This document shows, in pieces, positions 33,809-42,213 of a stretch of 64,000 bases of DNA; within the stretch, counting starts at the first letter, position 1; every line of letters begins with the position of its first letter. The notes under the pieces are model-generated. The model worked only from the letters and a program-made list of their open reading frames with translations. It was not told the origin of the DNA and searched no databases. A program made the position numbers and the translations under genes. The stretch is from positions 2,368,270 through 2,432,269 of the forward strand of contig NC_015666.1 in assembly GCF_000217715.1 (NCBI RefSeq). Reading direction: 5' to 3'. The stretch comes from Halopiger xanaduensis SH-6 (lineage in GTDB: Archaea; Halobacteriota; Halobacteria; Halobacteriales; Natrialbaceae).

Positions 33809-34405
33809 TCATTCGATCCGAGACAGTTTCCCGTTGACGTTGCGTTCGCGCTGACGATTCGTAACGGCGTGGGCGACCGAGAGGCAGCAGAACGCGGCCA
33901 CGACGACGCCGGCGAGTGCGACCGTCGGAACAGCGGCCACCCCCGGGGCGCCGAGGACCGCGGCGCTCAGGAGGGCGGCGCCGACGACGCTCGTCCCGGC
34001 GTACCACCGGTCCCACCGATCCTGCTGGTGGGTGTCCGTGTCCAGATACATCATCAGCAGGTCGGCGTTGTCCGCGAGCGAGATCAACCCGCGATCCTGA
34101 TCGTACTCGACGATCCCGGCGTCGTCCATCTTCGGGAGGTGGGTTTGATAGAGGGCGACGTAGACCCGTTTTCGCTGGTCGGAGCTGAGCGCGTTGACGT
34201 CCGTATCGTTCTCCCAGGCGGCGATCTGTTCCGCCAGTTAGCCTAACGTTACCGTATCGTCGGCCTCGAGGAGATAGGTGAGGACTTCGCGGCGGCGACG
34301 ATTCTTCAGGAGCTCGAAAATGACGTCCTTCGAGAGGGACTCGTCGTCATCGTCGCCGACCGACGATGCGATTTCGTCGGGGAGCGAGGTATCGATCGAG
34401 GACAT
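33809..34405 (-). pseudogene. Membrane-anchored winged-helix regulator (DUF7344-type) interrupted by one stop codon
   Basis: Reading from the ATG at 34405, the frame encodes 55 residues (V-I-F-E-L-L-K-N-R-R-R-R-E-V-L-T-Y-L-L-E) and then meets TAA at 34240-34238. The same frame continues without a shift: L-A-E-Q-I-A-A-W-E-N-D-T-D, K-R-V-Y-V-A-L-Y-Q-T-H-L-P-K-M, then two membrane helices, ending at 33809. Intact relatives often carry Glu at the stop position (G-E-L-A-E-Q), so one G-to-T change (GAA to TAA) explains it. Either a recent nonsense mutation or a sequencing error. Reinitiation at the ATG at 34129 could give only the membrane half. Confidence 0.82.
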
Positions 34406-35160
34406 TAGTTTGCGCCTCCGTACGTTGTCGTTACGGGCTGGCCCGTCCGCTGCCGTCGCCGGTAGCTGCCGCAATCACCACCGAACTGTCGGGTCGACAG
34501 CGACCGCTGTACTTCCGAACGGCGATTCGCAGTCACGATTGACACACCAAGTTGTACGCCAACACTGATACTCTTAAACACGGCCACGTTTCGCACCGGC
34601 TGCAAAGGCGAGGCCGGTACGGGACGACTTCTGCGCGGCACCGTCGGCGAACGGGTGCGACGGCGACCCGACCCGCCGCTCGAGGCGCGACCGGGGGAGC
34701 GGTATCGGGTCCCTGCGGACGCGTATCGGCGGCGTACGTGCGAAACAGCTATCGAAGACGGAACGTTAGATTCCGCGGTGTAGGTCTGCGACACGGCACT
34801 CACGAAAACGTTCGACTCCATCGACATAAATTCGACCGTCGGTTCGGTCCCGAAATCGAGGTTTACACGATGAACGTTCGGTTTACGCCGCTGGGCGGCC
34901 GGAACGATCGCCGGCTTTCATGTGCCACGTTCACGTTGTCCGTAACGGGTCGAGGCGACCGCGACCGGTCGCTTCGCCCGGAGACGATCGATGGGACACC
35001 GCGTCGGTGCGGGCCGGCCGATCGTTTCGAGCGGGCGATCTGCGCCCGCGCCGACGATCTTTCTCCTCTCCGTCGACCGGCATCGGCGGACGCGGTAAGA
35101 CCGTGTTTCCGGCGAAACCATGTGAGCCCCTTACAGTGGCGGCAGCGTTGCACCAGTGTG
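34406..35160. other. Divergent intergenic region, 755 bases
   Basis: Between the winged-helix pseudogene and TFB. Several frames are open because of base composition but none has acidic haloarchaeal composition. AT-rich TACTCTTAAACACG near 34569-34582 is promoter-like. No known RNA recognised. Confidence 0.4.
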
Positions 35161-36123
35161 ATGACACAGTCTATTATCGGTCGCGCCAGAAACGACCCCC
35201 AGGAGACGAACGCCGAACTGTGTCCCGACTGCGAAACCGATACGATCGTCCACGATCCGGATCGCGGCGAGCGCGTCTGCGAGGAGTGCGGACTCGTCCT
35301 GACCGAGGACCCGATCGATTACGGCCCCGAGTGGCGCGCGTTCAACGCCCAGGAACACGACGAACTCTCGCGCGTGGGGGCCCCGTTGACCCAGTCGATG
35401 CACGACCGGGGGCTGACGACGACAATCGACTGGCGCAACAAGGACGCGAACGGCCACTCGATGTCGGCCGAAAAGCAAGGCCAGATTCACCGACTTCGGG
35501 TCTGGCAGGAACGGATCCGAACGAAAAACGCCGGCGAACGCAACCTCAAGTACGCCCTCTCGGAGATCGACCGCATGGTCAGCGCGCTCGGCGTCCCCGA
35601 CCCCGTCAAGGAAACCGCGAGCGTCATCTACCGCCGCGCCCTCGAGAAGGACCTCATCCGCGGGCGCTCGATCGAGGGCGTCGCGACCAGTGCGCTCTAC
35701 ACCGCCTGCCGGAAGGAGGACATCCCGCGCAGTTTGGAGGAAGTCACGTCGGTCTCCCGCGTCGACCAGCGCGAGATCGGCCGGACCTACCGCTACATCG
35801 CGGACGAACTCGGCATCAACCTCGAGCCGACGAATCCGCGCCAGTTCGTCCCGCGGTTCTGCTCCGAGTTGGACGTCGGCAAGGACGTGGAAACGAAAGC
35901 CGTCGAGATCATCGACGAGACGACCGAGCAGGGCCTGCACTCGGGCAAGTCGCCGACGGGGTTCGCCGCCGCGGCCATCTACGCCGCGGGCCTCCTCTGC
36001 GACGAGACGATCCCGCAGCGCGCCGTCGCCGAAACCGCACAGACGACCGTCGTCACCGTCAGAAATCGGTACCGCGAGCAACTCGAGGCGATCGACCAGC
36101 AGCCGGCGTCGCCGTCTACATGA
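35161..36123 (+). CDS. tfb: Transcription initiation factor IIB (TFB)
   Basis: 320 residues, ATG at 35161. Zinc ribbon C-P-D-C (21-24) and C-E-E-C-G (40-44), B-reader/linker with G-P-E-W-R-A-F and the basic D-W-R-N-K-D, then two cyclin repeats (about 120-215 and 216-312) including R-G-R-S-I-E-G-V-A-T-S-A-L-Y and K-S-P-T-G-F-A-A-A-A-I-Y. It bridges TBP-bound promoter DNA and RNA polymerase. Haloarchaea have many TFBs, some with dedicated promoter preferences. This one lies beside the glycan locus that carries the unusual ATAACAAA promoter element. Its end overlaps the convergent small gene by eight bases. Confidence 0.97.
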   Translation: MTQSIIGRARNDPQETNAELCPDCETDTIVHDPDRGERVCEECGLVLTEDPIDYGPEWRAFNAQEHDELSRVGAPLTQSMHDRGLTTTIDWRNKDANGHSMSAEKQGQIHRLRVWQERIRTKNAGERNLKYALSEIDRMVSALGVPDPVKETASVIYRRALEKDLIRGRSIEGVATSALYTACRKEDIPRSLEEVTSVSRVDQREIGRTYRYIADELGINLEPTNPRQFVPRFCSELDVGKDVETKAVEIIDETTEQGLHSGKSPTGFAAAAIYAAGLLCDETIPQRAVAETAQTTVVTVRNRYREQLEAIDQQPASPST

Positions 36124-36292
36124 TCGACCGCTCGTCCTCGCCGTAGGCGTCCTCGTCGACCAGCGCGTGGAGGTTGGCGTACGGCACGAACCCGATGAAC
36201 TCGTCGTCCTCGTCGTACAGTTCCAGTCCCTCGTCTTCGTGCCCGTAGCGCTCGCAGACGATCTGTCCTTCCGGGAGGATAGCACGGAACAT
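36116..36292 (-). CDS. Small acidic conserved protein
   Basis: 58 residues from the ATG at 36292 (an upstream ATG at 36313 adds seven). Pattern I-L-P-E-G-Q-I-V-C-E-R-Y, G-L-E-L-Y-D-E-D-D-E-F-I-G-F-V-P-Y-A-N-L suggests a compact beta domain with an acidic helix. Such proteins sit next to TFB genes in haloarchaea. No known function. Convergent with and overlapping the end of tfb by eight bases. Confidence 0.78.
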   Translation of the reverse strand: MFRAILPEGQIVCERYGHEDEGLELYDEDDEFIGFVPYANLHALVDEDAYGEDERSIM

Positions 36293-36526
36293 ACGAGTGG
36301 CTACGCCATCCACTCAGATATACTGTTCGCCGGTGGCTCCGTGACAGGGTCGCGACCGGCGACTCCCAGCAGCGCTCACACCCAGTTTGGACCCTCGAGA
36401 TCGTGGAATATCTCCCGCGTCTGTGGCGCCAGCGGACGGCCGTTCGAGGCGTCTCGAAGCGTCTCATGCGGCGGTGTCAAATATCCGGCCAGTACGAATT
36501 TGTGGGTGTCTCGACGACCCGATTGC

Positions 36527-36919
36527 ATGGATCGGCGTCGATATCTGACACTCGCGGGGACGGCAGCGACGGGAGCGCTCGCAGGGTGTGTCGGAGAAGT
36601 CACAGACGTGGTCGAAGGAACGACCAAAGAGGCCAGTCAGGAAGCGAACGAGAGCGTCGACGAGGCGATGGACACCCTCACGCGCCCGCCGTCCGCGGAC
36701 GTGCGGGTCGAACGCGACGGCACCGTGATCGTCCGCTCGCTCGGCGGGGATACGGTCGGCGTCATGTGCGGCTTTCCGGAGACCGAGTCGCCTGTCGAAG
36801 AACTCGAAACGAGCGAGCGCGCCGTCACCGGGCCGGGAGCGCTCGAGAACTGTACCAAAGAGCGGCTCGTCGCGGTGAACGAAGCCGGCGACATCAAGGT
36901 TATCGAACGACTCGAGTGA
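36527..36919 (+). CDS. Small lipoprotein of unknown function
   Basis: 130 residues, ATG at 36527. Tat-like signal M-D-R-R-R-Y-L-T-L-A-G-T followed by lipobox G-A-L-A-G-C. A helical Glu/Ser/Ala-rich segment (V-V-E-G-T-T-K-E-A-S-Q-E-A) precedes a short beta domain with D-G-T-V-I-V-R-S-L and C-G-F-P-E-T-E-S. Anchored outside the membrane. Family not recognised. Confidence 0.75.
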   Translation: MDRRRYLTLAGTAATGALAGCVGEVTDVVEGTTKEASQEANESVDEAMDTLTRPPSADVRVERDGTVIVRSLGGDTVGVMCGFPETESPVEELETSERAVTGPGALENCTKERLVAVNEAGDIKVIERLE

Positions 36920-37030
36920 GCGGAGTTCGGCGGGCGGCGACCGGATACCGGACGCCGCCGGTAGTGTCGCCGTCGGGAGGACGAGGGCCAAGCGAAACCC
37001 GTTTACTCGCGCCGCCGATACGGACCGCCA

Positions 37031-38995
37031 GTGACGGACGAACCCTCCGAAACCGCCGATAGCGACGACAGCGACAGCGACGGCGATAGCGACGGACTCA
37101 CGCTCGCGCAGTTCCACGAAGCGTCCCAGCGGGAGGGCCGGCCCGTCCTCACCGCCGGCGCCGTCGCGCGAACACTCGAGCGCTCCCACGACGCGGTCAG
37201 CGAGCAACTCGACCGACTCGCCGAACGGGGCGACCTCGAGCGACTCTCGGTCTCGACCGACCCCGTCGTCTGGTACCCCAGCGAACTCGAGGACCTCACG
37301 GACAAGGAGCGGGTCGTCGTCTTCCCGAAGCGCCGGGAGATAGTCGTCGACCGCCCGGATCAATTCACGCGCGCGCAACTGGCGCAGTTCGCGCACCTCG
37401 AGGACGGAAACGGCGAGCAGGGCTACCGCTATGTCGTCCGGCCCGAGGACATCTGGCAGGCCCCCCACGACTCCTTCGAGGCGCTCGCCCGGACGATGCG
37501 CCAGGCGCTGGGCCAGCGCAACGAGCAACTCGAGGAGTGGGTCGAGAGCCAGTGGGATCGGGCCCACCAGTTCCGCCTCTACACCCACGAGGACGGGTAC
37601 ACCGTGCTCGAGGCCAAGAGCCCCGAGGTGATGGGCAACATCGCCCGACAGAAGTTAGACGAGGAGCACGTCCACGCGCCGATTTCGGAAACGGAAGACT
37701 GGGTGCGCGAGGGCTCGGAAGCCGCGATCAAACGGGTTCTCTACGAGGCCGGCTACCCCGTGCAGGACCACCGCGATCTGGAATCCGGCGAGGACCTCGA
37801 GATCGATCTCGAGGTCACCCTCCGAGACTACCAGCAAACGTGGGTCGACCGCTTCGCCGAGGCCGGCGAGGGCGTGTTCGTCGGGCCGCCGGGCAGCGGG
37901 AAGACCGTGGCCGCGATGGGGGCGATGGCCCACGTCGGCGGCGAGACCCTCGTCCTGGTGCCGAGTCGCGACCTCGCCCGGCAGTGGGCCGACACCATTC
38001 AGGAGTACACCTCGCTGGGCCCGCACCAGATCGGCCAGTACCACGGCGGCCAGAAGAACGTCCGCCCGGTGACGATCGCCACCTACCAGATCGCCGGGAT
38101 GGATCGGCACCGCTCGCTGTTCGACGACCGCGAGTGGGGGCTGGTCGTCTTTGACGAGTGCCAGCACGTTCCTTCGGACGTCTACCGGCGGAGCACGCAC
38201 CTGCAGTCCCGGCACCGCCTCGGCCTCTCCGCCAGTCCCATCCGCGAAGACGACCGCCAGAAGGAAATCTTCACGCTCGTCGGCCCGCCGATCGGCACCG
38301 ATTGGCAGGCCCTGTTCGACGCCGGCTTCGTCGCCGAACCCGAACTCGAGATCCGCTACGTTCCGTGGGGCGACGACGAGCAGCGCAACGCCTACGTCTC
38401 CGCGGAGGGCCGCGAGAAGTACCGCATCGCCGCCGAGAACCGCGGAAAGGTCGACGAAATCCGGTACCTGCTGTCGGCCCATCCCGACTCGAAGGCCCTG
38501 GTCTTCGTCGACTATCTCGAGCAGGGCCGCGAACTCTCCGACGCGCTCGACGCGCCGTTCATCAGCGGGGAGACGCGCCACCACGAGCGTCGCCGGCTGT
38601 TCGACGAGTTCCGGCGCAACGAGCGCGACCTGCTGGTCATCTCGCGGGTCGGCGACGAAGGGATCGACCTTCCGACGGCCGACCTCGCGATCGTCGCCTC
38701 CGGATTGGGCGGCTCCCGCCGACAGGGGACCCAACGAGCCGGCCGGACGATGCGCCCCGCCGGCGGCGCGCTCGTCTACGTGCTCGCGACGCGGGGCACG
38801 CGCGAGGAGGACTTCGCCCGCCGGCAGCTCCAGCACCTCGGCCGCAAGGGGATGACCGTCCGCGAGCAGACGGTCGAGCGGACGGAGGACGAATCGAAGA
38901 GAGAATCGGAGGAAACCGCCGAAGACGACAGCGAGGACGCGGACGGGGGCGATATCGTCGGCGAGAGGGAGAGCGAACCCGAACCCGAACGCTAA
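37031..38995 (+). CDS. XPB/Ssl2-like superfamily 2 DNA helicase
   Basis: 654 residues with GTG start at 37031. Residues about 20-250 include a winged-helix-like part with V-A-R-T-L-E-R-S-H-D-A-V and the damage-recognition-like region typical of archaeal XPB. Helicase core: Walker A G-P-P-G-S-G-K-T near 283-290, D-E-C-Q box near 374, S-A-S-P (motif III), and motif VI Q-R-A-G-R-T-M-R-P near 565. Acidic C-terminal tail. In archaea XPB-like helicases work in DNA repair or transcription-linked processes, sometimes with a Bax1 nuclease; none is adjacent here. Confidence 0.92.
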   Translation: MTDEPSETADSDDSDSDGDSDGLTLAQFHEASQREGRPVLTAGAVARTLERSHDAVSEQLDRLAERGDLERLSVSTDPVVWYPSELEDLTDKERVVVFPKRREIVVDRPDQFTRAQLAQFAHLEDGNGEQGYRYVVRPEDIWQAPHDSFEALARTMRQALGQRNEQLEEWVESQWDRAHQFRLYTHEDGYTVLEAKSPEVMGNIARQKLDEEHVHAPISETEDWVREGSEAAIKRVLYEAGYPVQDHRDLESGEDLEIDLEVTLRDYQQTWVDRFAEAGEGVFVGPPGSGKTVAAMGAMAHVGGETLVLVPSRDLARQWADTIQEYTSLGPHQIGQYHGGQKNVRPVTIATYQIAGMDRHRSLFDDREWGLVVFDECQHVPSDVYRRSTHLQSRHRLGLSASPIREDDRQKEIFTLVGPPIGTDWQALFDAGFVAEPELEIRYVPWGDDEQRNAYVSAEGREKYRIAAENRGKVDEIRYLLSAHPDSKALVFVDYLEQGRELSDALDAPFISGETRHHERRRLFDEFRRNERDLLVISRVGDEGIDLPTADLAIVASGLGGSRRQGTQRAGRTMRPAGGALVYVLATRGTREEDFARRQLQHLGRKGMTVREQTVERTEDESKRESEETAEDDSEDADGGDIVGERESEPEPER

Positions 38996-39345
38996 CCGAC
39001 GTCGGCGATCGGCGGTGCGTCCGGTTCGACGGCTTCGACTCGTTCGACTTTCTCGACCGTTCGCACGCCCACGCCGTCCTCGAGGGCCGGTTGAACGCGA
39101 TCGGAGTCGGCGCGGCCGGGCGCGACGGCGGCGCGGACGCGGAGGTCGACGGTCGTATCGTTGAGCCCGGGCGAAACGTGCTGGATGTCCGCATTGACGA
39201 CCGCCTCGACGGCCTCGATTCGTTCGACGACGCGGACGGCGCCGTCGGCGAGGTTGCCTGACCCGCCCAGCGGGACGCGGACGGTGAGGGTTGCGACGAT
39301 CTCGGGCTGATTCTGCTGCTGCGGTTGGTTGGACAGGTCGGTCAT
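38992..39345 (-). CDS. Conserved haloarchaeal protein of unknown function
   Basis: 117 residues from the ATG at 39345. A Gln-rich N-terminus, then repeated beta strands: E-I-V-A-T-L-T-V-R-V-P-L-G-G-S-G, V-V-E-R-I-E-A-V-E-A-V-V-N-A-D-I and T-V-D-L-R-V-R-A-A-V. This suggests an alpha/beta sandwich resembling small ligand-binding or ferredoxin-like domains. Its stop overlaps the stop of the helicase gene (convergent). Longer starts are possible but have Arg-rich sequence. Confidence 0.68.
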   Translation of the reverse strand: MTDLSNQPQQQNQPEIVATLTVRVPLGGSGNLADGAVRVVERIEAVEAVVNADIQHVSPGLNDTTVDLRVRAAVAPGRADSDRVQPALEDGVGVRTVEKVERVEAVEPDAPPIADVG

Positions 39346-39577
39346 AGGCCCCCGTCGAGAGTCGAACTCGACGTTCGGCCGCGCCGTCATCCGGACGAGG
39401 AATCGTCCGAGCGGACGCGGCCGCGTGTTGACCGGTACACCACGGGGGTCACGGTCACAGCGCCCCCGCTGGCCGAACGTCGATACCGTCCGAGAATAGA
39501 TCCAAACGCTCCCCTTGCAGGTCGCGAGGAGAATATCCCGAGAACGGCGTCGAACCGTCCGGCCGAGCGGCGACGAG

Positions 39578-39775
39578 TTACGCGGCGCGGACGGTTCCGA
39601 GGTCGAACCCGATCCCGGATAGCTTCGGGATCGAATGAAGCGACCGACGGACCAGCCCACGCGCGCCGGGCTCGAGGGCGAGAATCGCCTCGAGCCCATA
39701 ACGAGTGTGGAACGCGCCACCCGTCCCCAGGTTGCAGGAACCTGCGAACGCGGTGACGAGCGCGGTGGTGGTCAT
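39578..39775 (-). CDS. Possible small protein, 65 residues
   Basis: A frame from ATG at 39775 reads M-T-T-T-A-L-V-T-A-F-A-G-S-C-N-L-G-T-G-G and ends F-D-L-G-T-V-R-A-A. Composition is neutral rather than acidic, so this could be a chance frame in GC-rich DNA. No promoter or ribosome binding site was identified and no family recognised. Confidence 0.3.
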   Translation of the reverse strand: MTTTALVTAFAGSCNLGTGGAFHTRYGLEAILALEPGARGLVRRSLHSIPKLSGIGFDLGTVRAA

Positions 39776-39920
39776 CGGTCGGAACCTACACTGACGGTGT
39801 GGCGCCATTGACATAATAATTTCCACAGTTTGGTAGCATACAACACGGCTGTGGTGATCAGCGAGAGCGACAGTCACCCGAGGCCAATATTCAAGGTACC
39901 GCGTTCGAAGACTAGGTAGC

Positions 39921-39989
39921 ATGAACGACGCGGCCTCGATCGCCCGAGCGCGAATCCGAACGCGGAATCGAGAGGTGGGACGCCGGTGA
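39921..39989 (+). CDS. Possible 22-codon upstream ORF coupled to HerA-like gene
   Basis: ATG at 39921 opens 22 codons ending TGA at 39987-39989, overlapping the GTG start of the next gene as GTGA. An AT-richer stretch (TATTCAAGG near 39890) about 30 bases upstream could be its promoter, giving a leaderless start here. The peptide is Arg-rich. It may serve only to deliver ribosomes to the HerA-like start. Confidence 0.4.
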   Translation: MNDAASIARARIRTRNREVGRR

Positions 39990-41971
39990 GCGACGACGAG
40001 AACCAGCGCGAGGTGCTCGTCGGCGAGACTGACGCCGGCAGGGACCTGTGGCTCCCGGTCGTCGAACTGCTGACCGGCCGCGGGTTCGTGACCGGCAAGT
40101 CCGGCTCCGGCAAGTCGAACACCGCCTCCGTCATCGCCGAGGAACTGCTCGAGGCCGGCTATCCCCTCCTGATCGTCGACACCGACGGGGAGTACTACGG
40201 GCTCAAGGAGGAGTACGAGATGCTCCACGCCGGCGCCGACGAGGAGTGCGACATCCAGATCGGCCCCGAGCACGCCGAGCAGATGGCGACGCTGGCTCTG
40301 GAGGAGAACGTCCCGATCATCCTCGACGTCTCGGGGTACATCGAGGAGGGCGTCGCGGACGAACTCATCCGGAAGGTCGCCCGCCAGCTGTTCGTCAAGG
40401 AGAAGAAGCTGAAGAAGCCCTTCCTGCTGGTCGTCGAGGAGGTCCACGAGTACATCCCCGAGGGCGGCGGGGTCGGCGAAACCGGCAACCTCCTGATCAA
40501 GATCAGCAAGCGCGGCCGCAAGCACGGGCTGGGCATCGTCGGCATCAGCCAGCGGCCCGCGGACGTCAAGAAGGACTTCATCACGCAGGCCAACTGGCTC
40601 GTCTGGCACCGACTCACGTGGGACAACGACACGAAGGTCGTCGGCCGGATCATCGACACCGAGTACGAGGAGGCCGTCGCCGAACTGAACGACGGGCAGG
40701 CGTTCGTCCAGACCGACTGGATGGACGCCGACGTCCGCAAGGTCCAGTTCCGCCGCAAGCGGACCTTCGACGCCGGCGCGACTCCCGGCCTCGACGACTT
40801 CGAGCGTCCGGAGCTCAAGTCCGTCTCCGACGCGCTCGTGGGCGACCTCGAGAAAATCTCCGAGCGCAAGGAACGCGAGGAGAGCCGCATCCTCGAGCTC
40901 GAGAACGAACTCGAGAAGAAGGAAAAACGGATCGAGACCCTCGAAGACGAACTCGAGTCGGCCCGCGACATCTCGAACGCAGCCAAGCAGATGGCCGACG
41001 CGCTGACGCGGCCGGAGACGTTCCAGACGCAGCTTCCCGACCGGGACGACGGGGCCGAGGAGCGCCGACTGCACGACGAAATCGTCGCCCTCGAGGAGGA
41101 ACGCGACGAACTCGAGGAGACGCTCGCGGAGCGAGACGAGCGGATCGAGGCGCTGGAAGCGGAACTCGCATCTCGAGCGGAGACGATCGACCGACTCCGC
41201 GAGGCGAACGAACAGCTTCGCGAGCGGGTTCGCGAACTCGAGGACGGAGACGGTGTCGACCGGGACGGCGAGTCGATCATTCAGGTCGGCGGCGACGACG
41301 TCGAATACGGCTACGCGTCTGTCGACGGCGACGGCGAGGAGGAACTGGTCGTCGCGGGGAACCCCGAATCGGAACGGCGATCGGGAGGCGACGGCACGGG
41401 AACGGGCGCCCCGGAGCGCGGCCCCCTCACCGGTTACGAGCGCGGCGATTGGCCGGACGTCGAGCACGAACGGGCACCGCCCGCCAGCCGAGACCGGAAC
41501 GGCGGGTCGACGAGTCGCGACCGGAACCGCGAGCGCGGTACCGGGACCGTCGGTCGGGAAGAAAGAGCGGGCGATACCGGAACGACCGCGGCCGACGTCG
41601 AGGACGCCGTCCCCGATTACACGCTCGCCGGGCAACACCAGCCCGGCCACCAGCTCGTGAGTAAACTCGAGGGCACGTCGGTCGGCGAGTCGCTCGAGCG
41701 CGCCAGCGAGGGATCGCGGTGCTCGGTCGAGACGGCCGGCACCGTGCTGATCGTGTTAGCGCGCGAGGGGCCGCTCGAGACGAAGCCGATCGCGGCACGA
41801 GTCGATCAGTCGATGATCGCCGTGCAGAGCCTCCTCTCGGAGTTGCGCACCGAATCGGTGCTGGACAGACAGGGCGAGCGGACGTACGCCCTCGCAGACG
41901 ACGCGTCCCAGCAGATCGCCGCGCATCTCGAGGAGAACGAGAAGAACGAAGAGCGCGAGCGGAACGACTAG
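39986..41971 (+). CDS. HerA-like ATPase with long coiled coil and C-terminal winged helix
   Basis: 661 residues, GTG start preceded by GAGGTG at spacing seven. Walker A G-K-S-G-S-G-K-S at 37-44; Walker B with V-V-E-E-V-H-E-Y near 149-155, typical of HerA/FtsK-type hexameric ATPases. Residues about 285-440 are strongly heptad-like (E-L-E-N-E-L-E-K-K-E-K-R-I-E-T-L). A disordered acidic/Arg linker follows, then a terminal winged helix with P-I-A-A-R-V-D-Q-S-M-I-A-V. No NurA nuclease is next to it, unlike classical HerA-NurA repair pairs. Probably a DNA-binding chromosome-associated ATPase. Confidence 0.88.
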   Translation: MSDDENQREVLVGETDAGRDLWLPVVELLTGRGFVTGKSGSGKSNTASVIAEELLEAGYPLLIVDTDGEYYGLKEEYEMLHAGADEECDIQIGPEHAEQMATLALEENVPIILDVSGYIEEGVADELIRKVARQLFVKEKKLKKPFLLVVEEVHEYIPEGGGVGETGNLLIKISKRGRKHGLGIVGISQRPADVKKDFITQANWLVWHRLTWDNDTKVVGRIIDTEYEEAVAELNDGQAFVQTDWMDADVRKVQFRRKRTFDAGATPGLDDFERPELKSVSDALVGDLEKISERKEREESRILELENELEKKEKRIETLEDELESARDISNAAKQMADALTRPETFQTQLPDRDDGAEERRLHDEIVALEEERDELEETLAERDERIEALEAELASRAETIDRLREANEQLRERVRELEDGDGVDRDGESIIQVGGDDVEYGYASVDGDGEEELVVAGNPESERRSGGDGTGTGAPERGPLTGYERGDWPDVEHERAPPASRDRNGGSTSRDRNRERGTGTVGREERAGDTGTTAADVEDAVPDYTLAGQHQPGHQLVSKLEGTSVGESLERASEGSRCSVETAGTVLIVLAREGPLETKPIAARVDQSMIAVQSLLSELRTESVLDRQGERTYALADDASQQIAAHLEENEKNEERERND

Positions 41972-42135
41972 AGCGATCCCGCGAGTTGTCCGGCGGCCAG
42001 TCCGACCGTCACGCCCGCGGCGAGCCGGAGCGCACGCTGCGGTTCGATCCGATCGGTGAGGAGACTGGCGAGGAGGCCGACGAGCGCCGCACCGAGAAAT
42101 CCGGCGATGAGTTGCCTGGGGTCGAGGACGGGCAT
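41968..42135 (-). CDS. Small two-helix membrane protein, 55 residues
   Basis: ATG at 42135 opens a 55-codon frame ending at 41968, its stop overlapping the stop of the HerA-like gene (convergent). It reads M-P-V-L-D-P-R-Q-L-I-A-G-F-L-G-A-A-L-V-G, a hydrophobic helix to about residue 27, then D-R-I-E-P-Q-R-A-L-R and a second Gly/Ala helix to residue 54. Such short alpha-hairpin proteins are common in haloarchaea; function unknown. Confidence 0.65.
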   Translation of the reverse strand: MPVLDPRQLIAGFLGAALVGLLASLLTDRIEPQRALRLAAGVTVGLAAGQLAGSL

Positions 42136-42213
42136 ATCGGTTCTTCCCAGAACGGATACAAGAAGATATCGCGGCGAGCGAGGCGCGTCACAGCCCCGTG
42201 ATCCGATGCTGGA

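Noticed and set aside
34405-34827. Reverse frame of 140 codons upstream of the winged-helix pseudogene
   Set aside because: Arg/Ser-rich, non-acidic, no motif; the pseudogene has its own ATG at 34405.
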